A stretch of 64,000 nt of DNA from Luzula sylvatica (lineage: Eukaryota > Streptophyta > Magnoliopsida > Poales > Juncaceae), in assembly GCA_946800325.1 (NCBI GenBank), contig OX326958.1:25956914-26020913 (forward strand), in the 5' to 3' direction. The translations under genes were made by a program, and so were the position numbers. Under the pieces are notes generated by a model. The model did not search any database. It saw nothing but the letters and a program-made list of their open reading frames with translations, and was not told the DNA's origin. This document shows positions 47,073-59,000 of the stretch, piece by piece; the stretch's first letter is position 1; each line of letters opens with the position of its first letter.

Positions 47073-48131
47073 TCATGGTTGAACTGAGAAGCTTAAGCCA
47101 AATCGTTCAAGCTTCTCTTTAGTTATCGCGTCTATTCGCTCTGCCATCTCCAAACTCATATGATTCCTCCAGTCACCTATCCCACCTTTCCGAAAAAAAA
47201 TATGATTCCTCGCAGAGGAATCTGTACAATTTCCATCTTTCTTTTTGTTGACATCCAAACCCTTAAGGTTCTCCAAACTGCAAAGCTCAACTATTTTCTT
47301 CGGTATTCCCTCCATTTTCTCATCTTCAGAAAACGAATAGCCTAAGAAATCTGCTATCTTTTCCACCCACCTCAATGGATCATCTATCAAATCCTCGTAT
47401 TTTAAGAACAATATCTTCTTAGGATTTCGTAGACTCTCGTTCCAATATTCCAAATCAGTTTCCCATATTGATCCGCATGGACTTCGACCCTCGCACAACG
47501 ATTCAAAAGTCTCAGAAAATGGAAATGGCGATCCGTCCCTACGTGTCTTAAACATGTACCACATAGAGACTAAAACGTCCTTAGAATCCCGACAAATGTA
47601 CACTATTTTGCAATCTGATTCTTTAACGGAATTGGGAAGCACAGAATAGGCGCTGTGTGTACCAAAAGCTCTAGGAGAAGGGAGACTCTCGAAGTAAGAA
47701 TCACGCTCCTCGAAAGAAAGAAGTTCAACGAATCTCACGCAATCATGCGGGTTAAGTCTCAAAAGAGGGTGCGCGGCAAAATCGTATCTCATCCGGTTTA
47801 GTGTGGCTAAGACTATGGATTTTAGCCAAGTCGTGCCACTCTTCGGGAAGCTTGCGACAAAAATATCACCAGGAAGAGGTTTGAATGATTGTTGGAAAGA
47901 TATGATATCAGGGATTGAGCCTTCGGGCTGCCAGAAGCCTTGATACTTCCTATAGGAACCTATCCAGTTTTTCTCAAGCGGGAGTGCCAGGATAATATCT
48001 TTGTATGGAAAATCTAGTTCGTCTATTGGATGAAATAAATGAGCATAATGATGCCTGGTTTTTAAATATATTGGATCATGCGTGTCTTGTTCCCGTCCTT
48101 TTTGAGGTTTTGGAGGAACATTATTTTGATA
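47073..48131 (-). pseudogene. Cytosolic sulfotransferase, start codon lost
   Basis: The intronless frame covers nearly the whole sulfotransferase domain and is about 90% identical to the copy at 59001-60080. The PAPS-binding FPKSGTTW, the catalytic His in NPHDCVRF, and RKGGIGDWRN are present. A deletion of about 25 bp at the N-terminus removed the segment that holds the ATG in the other copy. Reading upstream in frame reaches a TGA with no ATG, and the first in-frame methionine is downstream of the PAPS loop. CRDPKD has become CRDSKD, and a one-base loss changes the last residues. It may still be transcribed, but as it stands normal initiation of a full protein is not possible unless a spliced upstream exon supplies a start. 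Confidence 0.8.
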
Positions 48132-48329
48132 GAGAGAAAAGGAAGGTCCGAGGTTTAAACCTTGAATCTCAAGAGGGTGATATATATATTGATCAAAATA
48201 AGTTACGTGAGATCTCAAGTAACGAATTGTTTTTCAAATTAGCCCAATCCAATATTTAGCTTGTTGGAACATTTGGTGATTTCGATTAGGTTTATGAAGT
48301 AGATATTTGGGTCCCTTGACAACCTTATT

Positions 48330-48570
48330 GATGCACCTCCCCCTTGCACTCCCCCCCCACCTCTTGATGTGTTGGCGGAAGACTTAACACCATCCCGTTT
48401 AACATCTTAATTTATGATTTAACATCTTAATTTATGATTTAACATCATAATTAATATGTTTAACTATAAATTAAAATGTTTGATCATAATTAAGATGTTA
48501 AATTGGATGGTGTTAATTCTTCCGCCAACACATCAAGAGGTGGGGGGGAGTGCAAGGGGGAGGTACAACA
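48330..48570. mobile_element. Fold-back MITE in the left sulfotransferase flank
   Basis: Long inverted ends: CACCTCCCCCTTGCACTCCC on the left and its inverse on the right, continuing through CCTCTTGATGTGTTGGCGGAA. The core has repeated TTAACATCTTAATTTATGA. The equivalent place in the right duplicate (about 60287) lacks it, so it inserted after the duplication. Confidence 0.85.
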
Positions 48571-48875
48571 TTTTCCTTTAATAATTCATGAATGAGTTGG
48601 CTCAACTTGGCTAAAATCATATTATATTTGAGAATCAAATCTTAAAACTTATTACTAGTCATCTTTTAAGATATATTATTCATCTCGTCGTAACCTAATT
48701 CAAATGATAATTTTTTTTATTTTGAATTAGGCGGCAAGATGCCAAACCTAAGATTTGATTAATTAAGAGAGTTTTTGACATGTTACATGAATTTGCAAAT
48801 GAATTATAAAATTGGCCCTATGTTTCTCCTGCTACCGTGGTTTACCTTTTTGTCGTTAGTTTTCGTATTTTTTTC

Positions 48876-48994
48876 TCAATGCCACCTCACCCAAATTGTC
48901 ATATTTGTAAATAAATTAAAACTATCTTTCCTATAAACCATTAAGTTTGTTTTAATCCTTCAACACCAAGTTCTGAAGTTCAATGCACCACTAA
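48876..48994 (+). repeat. Direct repeat B, left copy
   Basis: About 115 bp containing CCTTCAACACCAAGTTCTGA, repeated in the same orientation at 57505-57617. Confidence 0.9.
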
Positions 48995-48999
48995 TAATT

Positions 49000-49840
49000 A
49001 TTTTTTCGTATTTATAATATTTATATTAATTATATGGATAAAATTATTATAATATAATTATTTCTATCATTATTATATAATTATTATATATTATTACAAT
49101 AATGTATACAATATTATATTTATAATATGGACATAATTATTATAATATAATAATTCATATTATTATTATAATATTTATAATTTATATTAATAATATGGAT
49201 ATAATTATTATAATATAAATATTTTTTATTATAATATAATTAGTATGTATTATTTCAATAATATATAACATTATAATAATAGTACATATATAGTTATTAC
49301 AATATAATTATTTTACCGTTACATAAATATTATATATTATTATAATAATATTTATAATTTTATATTAATTATATGGATAAAATTATCATACATCATTATA
49401 ATAATATTTATAATTTTATATTAATAATATTGATATAATTGTTATAATATAATATTTTTATCATTATAATATAATTCTGATACATTATTATAATCATATA
49501 TAGTATTATTAATTATATGGATATAATTATTAAAATATCATTAATTTATCATTATAATATAATTATTATGAGTTATTATAATAATATTTATAATATTTAT
49601 ATAATTGTTATAATATAATAATTATTTATTATAATAATATATAATATATTATTTAATTATAATAATATATAATACATTATTTAATTATAATAATATTATA
49701 ATAATTATATCCATATAATATATTAAATAATAATATTATATGTATTCTTGTATTATTATAAAATTATATTTTATTCATATAATACTATTATGTATGGTAA
49801 TAAATATAATATTATATTAATTATAGAGATTTAATAATTA
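49000..49840. repeat. AT-only low-complexity block (ATTATAATAT)
   Basis: More than 800 bp almost entirely A and T, made of shuffled TATAATTATTATAATAT and TTATATTAATTATATGGAT variants. It looks like a decayed minisatellite. Confidence 0.85.
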
Positions 49841-49844
49841 TAAT

Positions 49845-51399
49845 ACAAATTGCTCTTTGATTAATTTTTTGCTCCACTTTGGCACTCCTCATATTTGGAG
49901 AACCAAGTTTTAATGGAAAAATGGAATTAGAAGATTCCAAGAATTATATATTTCCAATCTTCTACTCACACCAAACAAAAAATTTACTTTTGCATCATTT
50001 TAAAATGCTAATTCCAACACAAATTCCACCGTCCAAACAAACTAATAATAAGACGAAACGTGCTCTTCCATCTATGTCCATTCCATGTGATACCCATGTG
50101 TGTGTTTTATCTTTGGGACCCTCTTTGATCATCCAATTTGATTTCTGACAGTTACCCATTCGTTTCTTCTTTGTAATAGCTATATACGGTAGCCAATTAC
50201 CACTTGACACGTGTAAATAACAATAAAAACATACCAATTAGAACAAGCCCCCTGCCCTGAATTATTTCGAAAATATTAATTTCTCGGAAATTAAAAAACA
50301 GACCAATAAAAATATGCCACGTGTACAACATAATTTAAAAAAAAAATTCCCAGAAATAAAAAAGACAGACTAATCATAACGAGACAGGTGACCAACCTAA
50401 TGTAAAAAAAATGCTCTGAAATATAAAAAAACCAACAAAACAGGACACGTGTCCAACATTATAATTTTTTTTTGTCACAAATAAAAAAAAGACACGTCAC
50501 TTTTTTTTTGTTAAATTTAATAATATATTTGGCTGAATTATATGAAATTAGTGATCATGTTCATCGAATAATTAACTATATTTTGTTAAATTTGATCGTA
50601 TATTTTGTTAAATTCAATAATATATTTTGCCGAATTTTATGAAATTAATGATCATGTTCATCGGATAATTAACTACATTTTGTTAAATTCTATCGTATAT
50701 GAAATTAATGATAATGTTCACCGGATAATTGACTATATTTTGATAAATTCAATCGTATATTTTGTTAAATTCAATAGTATATTTGGCTGAATTATATGAA
50801 TTACATGTTGGGGGCGAATTAATCGTTAATTACAATTTGGATGATTTGCATTAACCGTCAATTGTTATTTGGTTTTCCAGATTTTGGTGCTAATTAACCG
50901 ATAATTAATTATTTATAAATATTAACTTTGAATATTAATTGAGTTCGTAATTCCTCATCATTAATTTAGAAAAAATATAAAATTATTGAGTATTATTGTT
51001 AATTTAGAAAAGTGAATATATCTAATGAGTCTTATTTGTGTTAATTAGATATTATATTAGTGCTATAAACAATATATTAGTGTTATTTGTGTTAATAAAT
51101 AAGTGTCATAATTAATTTAACAAAAATGATGGTATACAATTATTTAAGTTCTCAAACAAAAAATTATTCATCAATAAAGAAGTTAATTACATTATATATA
51201 ATTATGTTGTTAATTAACTGTATTGTATAACTATTATTAATTATTATTTTTAAATCTTAATTGAAATATATTGCTTATTTATTAATGAAAATTGAGTTAA
51301 CTGTTAATTGAAAGTTTTGTTAATTCGTTTGGGAAATTGGGAAGATAAATTGGGGACACCAATTTACTTGATGATGTAAACATGTTTCAAATCAATGAT
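49845..51399. other. Intergenic DNA with degenerate tandem repeats
   Basis: No gene is supported. 50230-50500 shows loosely repeated units of about 70 bp, each with a CACGTGT- or GACACGT-type motif. 50513-50800 is a clearer tandem repeat. Confidence 0.5.
50513..50800. repeat. Tandem repeat of about 110 bp, ~2.7 copies
   Basis: Each unit carries GAAATTARTGATCATGTTCA and a TTTTGTTAAATTC block. Copies diverge by substitutions and one internal deletion. Confidence 0.75.
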
Positions 51400-51899
51400 A
51401 GCGGGACTAGGGATGTCAACGGGGCGGGTCGGGTTAGGATAAGCCCCCCATATCCGAACCCGAATTTTCGGGTATTATCCGAACCCGAACCAAAAATACC
51501 CGCGGGTAAAAAACCATATCCGAACCCGAACCCGCGGGTAACGGGTATACAAATAATTAATAAAAAATTAAAAAAATTAAAAATTAAAAATTATTATACA
51601 AATACGTAAAATTATCATCAATTTTAAATACATAAAACAAACAACTTGTACAAATACATTAAAAATCCAAATATTACAAATAATTAATCCATAAAAACAT
51701 CCAAAATTTTCATATTATGTGATATTTTCGGGTATTTTTCGGGGATTTTCGGGTTCGGGTATACCCGCAGGTAAAAAATTTCCCGTACCCGAACCCGAAT
51801 CCGGGACGGGTATTTATTTCGGATATTACCCGCCCCGTTCGGATCGGGTACCCGCGGGTTCGGATTTCTACCCGACCCATTGACATCCCTAAGCGGGAC
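51400..51899. mobile_element. Non-autonomous hAT element 3 (484 bp)
   Basis: The element is 51408-51891, with ends TAGGGATGTCAACG and ATTGACATCCCTA and a perfect 8-bp duplication AGCGGGAC (51400-51407, 51892-51899). Subterminal regions consist of ACCCGAACCCG and CGGGTA motifs, and the centre is AT-rich. Non-coding. Confidence 0.95.
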
Positions 51900-52850
51900 G
51901 AATTGAGGGGGCACATAAAATTTCCCATGTTTTAAGTTTGCATACAATTTGAAGGGAAAATATAGTTGGCCCCTCCAACTTTTGGAGCCTTGATAAATGA
52001 TAAGGTGCCATTTTTGTCAATTTGGGCTGTACCTCATCAATTGGGCTGCACTCTCTATTAATTTGTCAATTCAACTAATTAATCAATACGATAATTAAGA
52101 TTCTGATAATTAATTATTAATTTTTATAAATTCAACCAGTTGACACGATTATTTATGTTTAATCAAATTATGTTTAATTATATTCAATCAATTAGAGTAG
52201 TAATTATGTTTAACCAAAATTTCAAAATTGACAAATTAATATATTTGTAATTATTAATTTATATAAGATAAATAAATGACACAACTAATTTGATTACATC
52301 AATTCATTAAATTAACATCAATCAAAATTTGATTATTAAATTTGAGTACATCAATCAAAACTAACATCCCACCAAATTTAATTATTAAATTAATAATTAA
52401 CTTCTTTAATTAATAATCAATATAAAATCAAATCAATTCAAATAAATTCGTATTAGTTTATCAATTCAATTCAATTGATATTAATTTATCAATTCCTTAA
52501 TGAAGTGTCATTATAAAATAAACTATAATTAATTGAACTTTTCAAATCAGTTCAAATTAATTCAGCAATTCAAATTACTAATTAGTAATTACTAATATTT
52601 ATCACTTAATATTTTTTCATTAACAACAAATTAATAAAGAAATCATGTTTTCAATTTTTAACACAAACAAATACACAATTAACAAAATTAATTTTCATAT
52701 TAAAAAATAATTTCACAATTAACATCAATTCAAATTACAAATATTTTTTCCATTCAATTCAAATTACATCAATTCCATATGAAGAAATAATCAAAAAAAT
52801 TCAAAATACAAATAAGTAAATTCACAAAATTTGGATTGTCAATCCGCCGG
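51900..52850. other. AT-rich intergenic DNA
   Basis: AATTAAT/ATTAATT-rich sequence without a recognisable element or gene. Confidence 0.5.
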
Positions 52851-52885
52851 ACACATTAATCACTTGCGATACCATCAACACTATG

Positions 52886-54200
52886 TTAGCTCCAAATCCC
52901 TTCAATAAATAGCTCAAATTCTTCACATAAAGTCGCTCCGTATATTTCCTGCGATAATCACACAAATTAACAGTCAGTTCAATTGATCAATAAATTATCA
53001 ATTACGTCTAATCAACCAAGTTTGAAACAAATTATTTGGAAACAATAAAAAGTCCAATTAACAGTCAAATTCCCTGCAATGAAACTAATTTCTGGAAAAA
53101 ACAAATAAAAAGTCCACGAGTTTTGGATTGTCAAATCTGATTATTAATTCAATTATTAATAAAGATAAAAAAAACAACTTACTGCTACAATAAATTGGAG
53201 ACCTAGCAATTTTCTGAAAATAAAGCATCTTAATAAAAAGCGACTTACTGGTACCAATTAATTGGAGACCTATTAATTAAAAAAACAACTTAATAATTGG
53301 AGATCTAAGAACTCACTGGTACAAATGAAGCATCCTAAACATATTTAATCGAAAACACCAAAATCAGCACCAAAATAAAGCATCATAACAACTTACTGGT
53401 ACAATAAATTGAACACTAAAATCAGTACCAATTTAATTGAAAAAAAACCTAGATCTGAACTTTTCAGAAAAATAGAAAAACCTAGATATGAACTTTTCAG
53501 AAAAATCAGTACCAATTTGGTTTCATAAAAAATACCAAGATGTGAAGTTTTCAGAAAAAAACACCAATTTAATCGAAAAACCAGTACCAATTTAATCCAG
53601 AAACCAATTTAACCAGCACCAAAATCAGTACAAATCGCGAAAATCAACTCGAAAACTATCATGGAACTCAAAAAACACCAAGAAAGCTCTTACAAAATCT
53701 GGATCTAAAAGAAGTACAACTCCGTCCCCTGCCTTCACCACATCTCCTACCTCCTTACTACTGCTACCTCCACCTCCTCCCCTCCTTCCTGCCTACAATC
53801 GATGCCAACTCCGTCCCTCCAACCTGCAATCGAAGCCAACTCCGTCCCTCCACCCTACCATCAAAGCCACCTTTAACCGTAAAGGAGCCGGATCCCAGTG
53901 GTCATAGACATCCCTTCTCCCTCCCCATCGTACCGGTACAGTTCTGACTCGGTCCAGTTCCGATCCGGTTCAGATCTCTTCTTCTTCTTTGTTCGGATCC
54001 CTTTCTTCCTCTCTGGTTCAGATCCGCCCCGGTTCTTGTCTTCTCTGCCTCGATCTGTCTCGATATGCCATCGAAAACAAGAGAAAGCAGAGAAGTCTGT
54101 TGAGTTCCGTCCTGGTTCTTCTCATTTCTGCCCCAATCGGTGACGGCGTCTTATCTCTTCTTTACTCAACTGTTTTTTTTTTCTTCCAGAAGTCGATGAC
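52886..54200 (-). pseudogene. Possible decayed multi-exon unit on the minus strand
   Basis: At 52948-52886 a CAG acceptor leads into a 20-codon frame (EIYGATLCEEFELFIEGIWS, then TAA) that looks like a terminal exon. Upstream on that strand, at about 53183, 53249, 53319 and 53395, near-identical CCAGTAAGT (or CCAGTGAGT) donor-like sites recur in a degenerate 65-80-bp repeat. A GC-richer stretch at 53700-54200 could hold further exons. I do not recognise a protein. It may be a fragment of a transposon-borne gene; chance is also possible. Confidence 0.25.
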
Positions 54201-54209
54201 AGTAACTTC

Positions 54210-54730
54210 TCTCTTCTCTGCCTCGATGAGATTTCTCAGATGCCGGAGACAACTACTCGTCTCTTCTCCTCCTCGATTCGACGAGATGTTTCAAATGTCG
54301 TTGACGGCGACCAAATCAAGGTTCTCCTCAATGCTTAGTCTTCCTCTTGTGCATTCTCGTGATAGCGACCACCAGTGATCGATCTTCATCCCAGCTTTTT
54401 GGTTTCTTTTGACAAGCCGGACTCATCTTCTCCTCGGATTCGGTTTTCTTCTTGTCTCAACACGAAAAACATGACGATGACAGCTTTTCTTTTCTCGATG
54501 GCTCATCTTCTTTTGATATCTTTGGCAGTTGACGAGTACGTTCTACGGCTTTCCGTACCTTGTTGACAGTCGTCGGCTTAATTAGGATTAGCTAAACCTA
54601 ATTAGGAATTAGGGCTTTTCATACCCTCTTATGTAAACATTTTATGTTTAATGAAATTATTCGAGCAGCAAGTTCAACTTGCTCCTCCCTCAAAAAAAAC
54701 AATCATACTAAATGTTTACGACACCAATAT
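54210..54730. other. Higher-GC intergenic DNA
   Basis: Open frames here are short and lack domains. A poly(A)-like run (about 54687-54695) closes the stretch, so a retroposed fragment is conceivable but no target duplication was found. Confidence 0.3.
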
Positions 54731-54735
54731 ATTAC

Positions 54736-55008
54736 GAGGCCATATATTGTACCCCTCTATTTCCCCACAACATCATCTATATCTCTAATTAATGGTTAAT
54801 TAGTAGGTTATTAACAAAAGTACACTTCATTAACAGTTAATTAATATATAATTAAAATACATACACATTAACAATTCTTAATTAATATCAATTAACTGTT
54901 AATTGAATATATTTTTGTTAATGATCATTCTAATTAATCATCAATTAATGATTAATTGGTGATATAGAGGATGTTGTGGGAAAATGAAGGAGTATGGTAT
55001 AATTATCC
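54736..55008. mobile_element. Fold-back MITE, family F2 (copy 2)
   Basis: Ends CCCCACAACATC and GATGTTGTGGG are inverted, with a core of AATTAAC/GTTAATT motifs; related to 30905-31160. Confidence 0.6.
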
Positions 55009-55009
55009 A

Positions 55010-57000
55010 TATACTATTATCACAGAGTCAAAATAAACCTTGGAAAATTCGTGAATCACATTATCAACATATGACTAAACATGTCGATGCTTTCATCATT
55101 TCGCTTAAGTAGCTTACGATAAACAGAATAAACTTATATCCGTTAAGATTGCCTCAGCATACATGGATCAACTCACATTGTGAAATGTAAATATATTCAT
55201 TGTTCGAGATCCGGCCTTCTCGAACAATAAACATATTTCGCATGTCACAATGGATGTACTCAGATTTCGTTTCTTGCATCACGGGCAACAAATAATAGTT
55301 TGTTTTTTCGTGCAACAGAGAACATTGTTTCTTTATATGACCGTGAAAGAGCTAGAATTAGCCGAATCCAAATTTTCTTCGGTTCTGAAATACACGAACA
55401 AACCCAAAAAAAACGAACTAAATTAAGTCCAAATAGCATGATCCACATATACTGAGATTTGAGATTTGTTCTTGCTAATAACAATAATAAGATGTCATGA
55501 AATGATATTTTCTTGATATTTCATGATATTTCCTAGCACGGTACATAAATACTGATATTCACATCTCCCCGAAAAAAAAACACAAATCACAGAACAAAAT
55601 AATACATTAATTCTCTGAATACAATCTAAAAGAAAGGATTTGTGTTCATGAACTTCCGAACACATCACAAATTCAGTATCCTTTCAAGAACAAATCCAAA
55701 ACCAAAACCAAATAACCACAAAGCCAATAACAATAATACGACCAAAACTCCCAAAAAACTACACAAAAAAAAAAACAGAAAGCACCAACTATGACCGAAA
55801 AAAGCAACAAAAGAGATGTCGGTGTTAATAAATCGCCAAACACCACACTAAACCGAGAAACAAAGCCCTTCGAGCAAGAAATATGCAAAAAGAAACCCAA
55901 AAAACGCACAGAAGCATTTACATGCTCACCAAAAACGAACAAAATCTAAAATCTACAGAACTGAATACTAACTGGCATATCGAGATCACACAACGAACAA
56001 CCTTTTTTTTTTTTTGAAAATAATAAAGTAGGCTCTAAGTCCTACTTCTATTTTATATTTAACAAAAAAATTATACAATCCTAAGTGTAGTTTAAGATCT
56101 AAATTACAAATTAATCAATCCCTTACTCTTTGAAAATTCCGCAGGAATTTTTTGCGCATTCTAAGAGGAAAAAAGCCTAATACCGGAATTTGAAAATACC
56201 GGACATTACTTTACATACTCATAAACACAGCATAATGAAATCCATAACCTAACATATATAAACCTTCCCCTCTTCATTTCATTCTACTCTTCTATGAGCC
56301 GCCTTAGATTTTCCCCTTCCTTCTCTTTCTCTTCTTCTCCCACCATGAAACTAGGGTTTCCTGTTAAAATATACCTGCATATTGAAAACACGAAATTCTG
56401 ACTGGTCATTTTGATGTGCACACTAGCCGATGATGTATTAAAATATAACAAGATTGTAATTCTTGAAATCTCTTAATTGTACAGGAAGGTTGGATCCTGC
56501 ACAATTATGGTGTTTTCATGTTACTATCTTTAAGGATCAACATATACTAAGGCAAATCATTTCATGAAACAATGTTTATAATGAAAACAAAATTGACTGA
56601 TCTATTCGCCGGACTATTTGAAAAAAATACTTGCAAAATGACCGCATTTGCAACGAAAAATTGAAAATCAAGAAACGTTGTGGATCAAAACACAAAATTC
56701 TAACAAGTGATTTTGATGCGCACACTTACAAGTGAATCTATCAATTCATATATCTGATTTTATCCTTGCTTCATACAACAACAAAAAATACTCATAATGT
56801 TTATACACCCACTCTTTTGCATGTACTCAAAACATTACACACAACATCGATTAATTTGCCAAAAAAAACATCCATTCGTGAATCTATCAATCCATACAAC
56901 GAAAAGATAGTTAGACTTTAATGTGTGCATTAATACACAAACAAAACAATGATAAAACACTTACACACTCATCCTTTCGAGTATACACAATACTCATCAT
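55010..57000. other. Intergenic DNA
   Basis: No gene supported. A T-run at 56005-56018 followed by GAAAATAATAAAGTAGGC could be the reversed tail of an old retroposon, without a provable duplication. Confidence 0.4.
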
Positions 57001-57008
57001 AAATACAC

Positions 57009-57010
57009 GC

Positions 57011-57056
<46 letters not shown>
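57009..57056. repeat. (AC)n microsatellite
   Basis: About 48 bp of AC dinucleotides. Confidence 0.95.
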
Positions 57057-57061
<5 letters not shown>

Positions 57062-57113
57062 TACACACAAAACCACCAAAAACAAAAGAAAAAAAAAAAA
57101 AAAAAGTGAAATA

Positions 57114-57144
57114 ACTCACGCAAAAGTGCGAGAGTAAAAGCTAG
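57114..57144 (+). mobile_element. Probable Helitron 3' terminus
   Basis: A hairpin with arms ACTCaCGCA and TGCGaGAGT (one A/A mismatch) is followed by AAAAG, CTAG and then T. This fits a Helitron 3' end. The 5' end has not been located; the (AC)n tract would lie inside the element. Confidence 0.5.
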
Positions 57145-57504
57145 TTTATATTGTTTTAAGGTATAAATATGATCAATCCTTTTCTGTTACTCGAAAAATG
57201 GAAAACTTCATCAACATAACTAATTTGATTATAACCGGTTTAAGGAAAATACTGGGAATAAGGAATAATAAATAAATTAAACCCGTTAGTAAATATGTTA
57301 GAATGTTGGCAACTTTGTATATCAAAATATCATCATATTTCTGCTGGAAAGTACTTTTAGGAGAACTAAATGAATTGTTCATGATTAGCTTAATTAACTT
57401 GTCCCGAATCTTTTCACTTATATACATTTACATTTTGTTTTCAATTTTTTCTAGTTTTTGCAATAATAAAAATACTTGGTTTACAAAAATACAAGGTGAA
57501 AATT

Positions 57505-57617
57505 TCTCAATGCACACACATTGTCAGATTTTTAAATAAATTAAAATTATCTTTCCTATAAACCAGTAAGTTTGTTTAATCCTTCAACACCAAGTTCTGA
57601 AGTTCAATGCACCACTT
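57505..57617 (+). repeat. Direct repeat B, right copy
   Basis: Matches 48876-48994 in the same orientation, with small indels. It lies left of the right sulfotransferase block, whereas the left copy lies right of the left block. Confidence 0.9.
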
Positions 57618-57947
57618 AGTAACAGTTTTAAAATTTCGAAGGACATACAGATGAGTGGTGGCCTCACATGCTCATCAGATCAGAATATTTTAAATTGGAA
57701 TCTTCACTTAATTTGGAATTTTAAATTTGGTGCTTTACAAGCTGGCCTCGAATTGAAAACTGAAGTTGGGATTTGATCTCAAGCATAGGTTTTAGATAGT
57801 ACAGAAACAATTTGTTTATTATATATCACGCATGTGGAATGGGATCCATTTCGCTTAGGATATGTTTTATCTTTTCTTTAAAACTACACACTTTACATTT
57901 TAGATCATGGTTGTGATCTTGGAATCTTTGTAGTAGAGATAAGGGAA

Positions 57948-58205
57948 ATTTTAGCCTTCCTTCAGATGCATCATCACATCTTCTATATTTCTAATTAGCA
58001 CACTTAATTAACTGGTAATTAACAAGATACACTCGATTAACAGTTAATTAATATTAATTATTAACTGTTAATTTATGTGTATTTTAAATATATATATTAA
58101 TTAATTATTAATCGAGTGTATTTTGCTAATTATCAGTTAATTAAGTGTGTTAGTTAGGGATATAGAGGATGTGATGATGCATCTGAGGGGAGGGTAAATG
58201 GGAGT
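57948..58205. mobile_element. Fold-back MITE, family F2 (copy 3)
   Basis: Ends CATCACATCTTCTATAT and ATATAGAGGATGTGATG are inverted; the core is AATTAAC-rich. Confidence 0.65.
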
Positions 58206-59000
58206 TAGATGCTTCAGGTCAATATTGTTATTTGGATTATTATAGTTTTTACTTTTATTGTTGAGTTGTGAAATTTAAAATCTCTATAGTTTTGTTCATT
58301 GCTTAACTTATTGTTGGTTGTATAATTAAGCATGAACTTAAAATCAGAAATTCTAAATTTGTGTTAGGATATCTGATTTTTTTTCTTGTTACGGAATGTT
58401 ACTTTTTTCTTTCTTTTAAGTTTTGTAATTTTTTTTTTTTGGTTAATGAAAATTGCAAACGTTGTTTACTACCTAAAGAAAAAATAGTCTCGGTCTCCCA
58501 TAAAGAGAAAATAGTTTTCTCTTAAATAATATATATTTGGACTTGATTTTTCCGAAACAAAATTGCTTTCCCTGCATTTAAAAAAAAAAGAACACCTTTG
58601 TTCTTTTTTCAGTAGCCTAAGCTTGGTTTCTGAAAAACTTATTTTCGCAAATAAAATGAATATGATCTTATTCAACAAAAAAAATAATTTCCGCAAATAA
58701 AATGAATATGCAATGTACAAGTTGAAAATAAAGGAGAGAACATAGATAGAGCATGATCCTGCCATACTTGCTCATGGAGAGAAAAACATACTAAAAAAAA
58801 CAAATTTTACAAAAATACTCATCATAACAATCAAATGCTTAAACAACTATCATTATTTGATACAATCATAACAATATTAAAATTCATAAATATAATGAAC
58901 TGAACATAATCAAATGATTAATTAACTCAATGTAAACAAATGCATATTATAGGGCTCGTGGACCACGTTGCAGAACAGCCAAACAGAATAACCGGAAGCC

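Larger units (their letters stand above)
46548..48876. repeat. Sulfotransferase duplication block, left copy
   Basis: This block and 58498-60519 plus 61747-61821 are homologous in order and orientation, covering 3' flank, gene and about 700 bp of 5' flank. Differences are scattered substitutions, a MITE (48330-48570) only in this copy and a Helitron (60520-61746) only in the other. Confidence 0.93.

Noticed and set aside
55673..55942. 89-codon minus-strand frame rich in Phe, Leu and Cys
   Set aside because: Low-complexity composition from an A-rich plus strand; no motif and no splice context.
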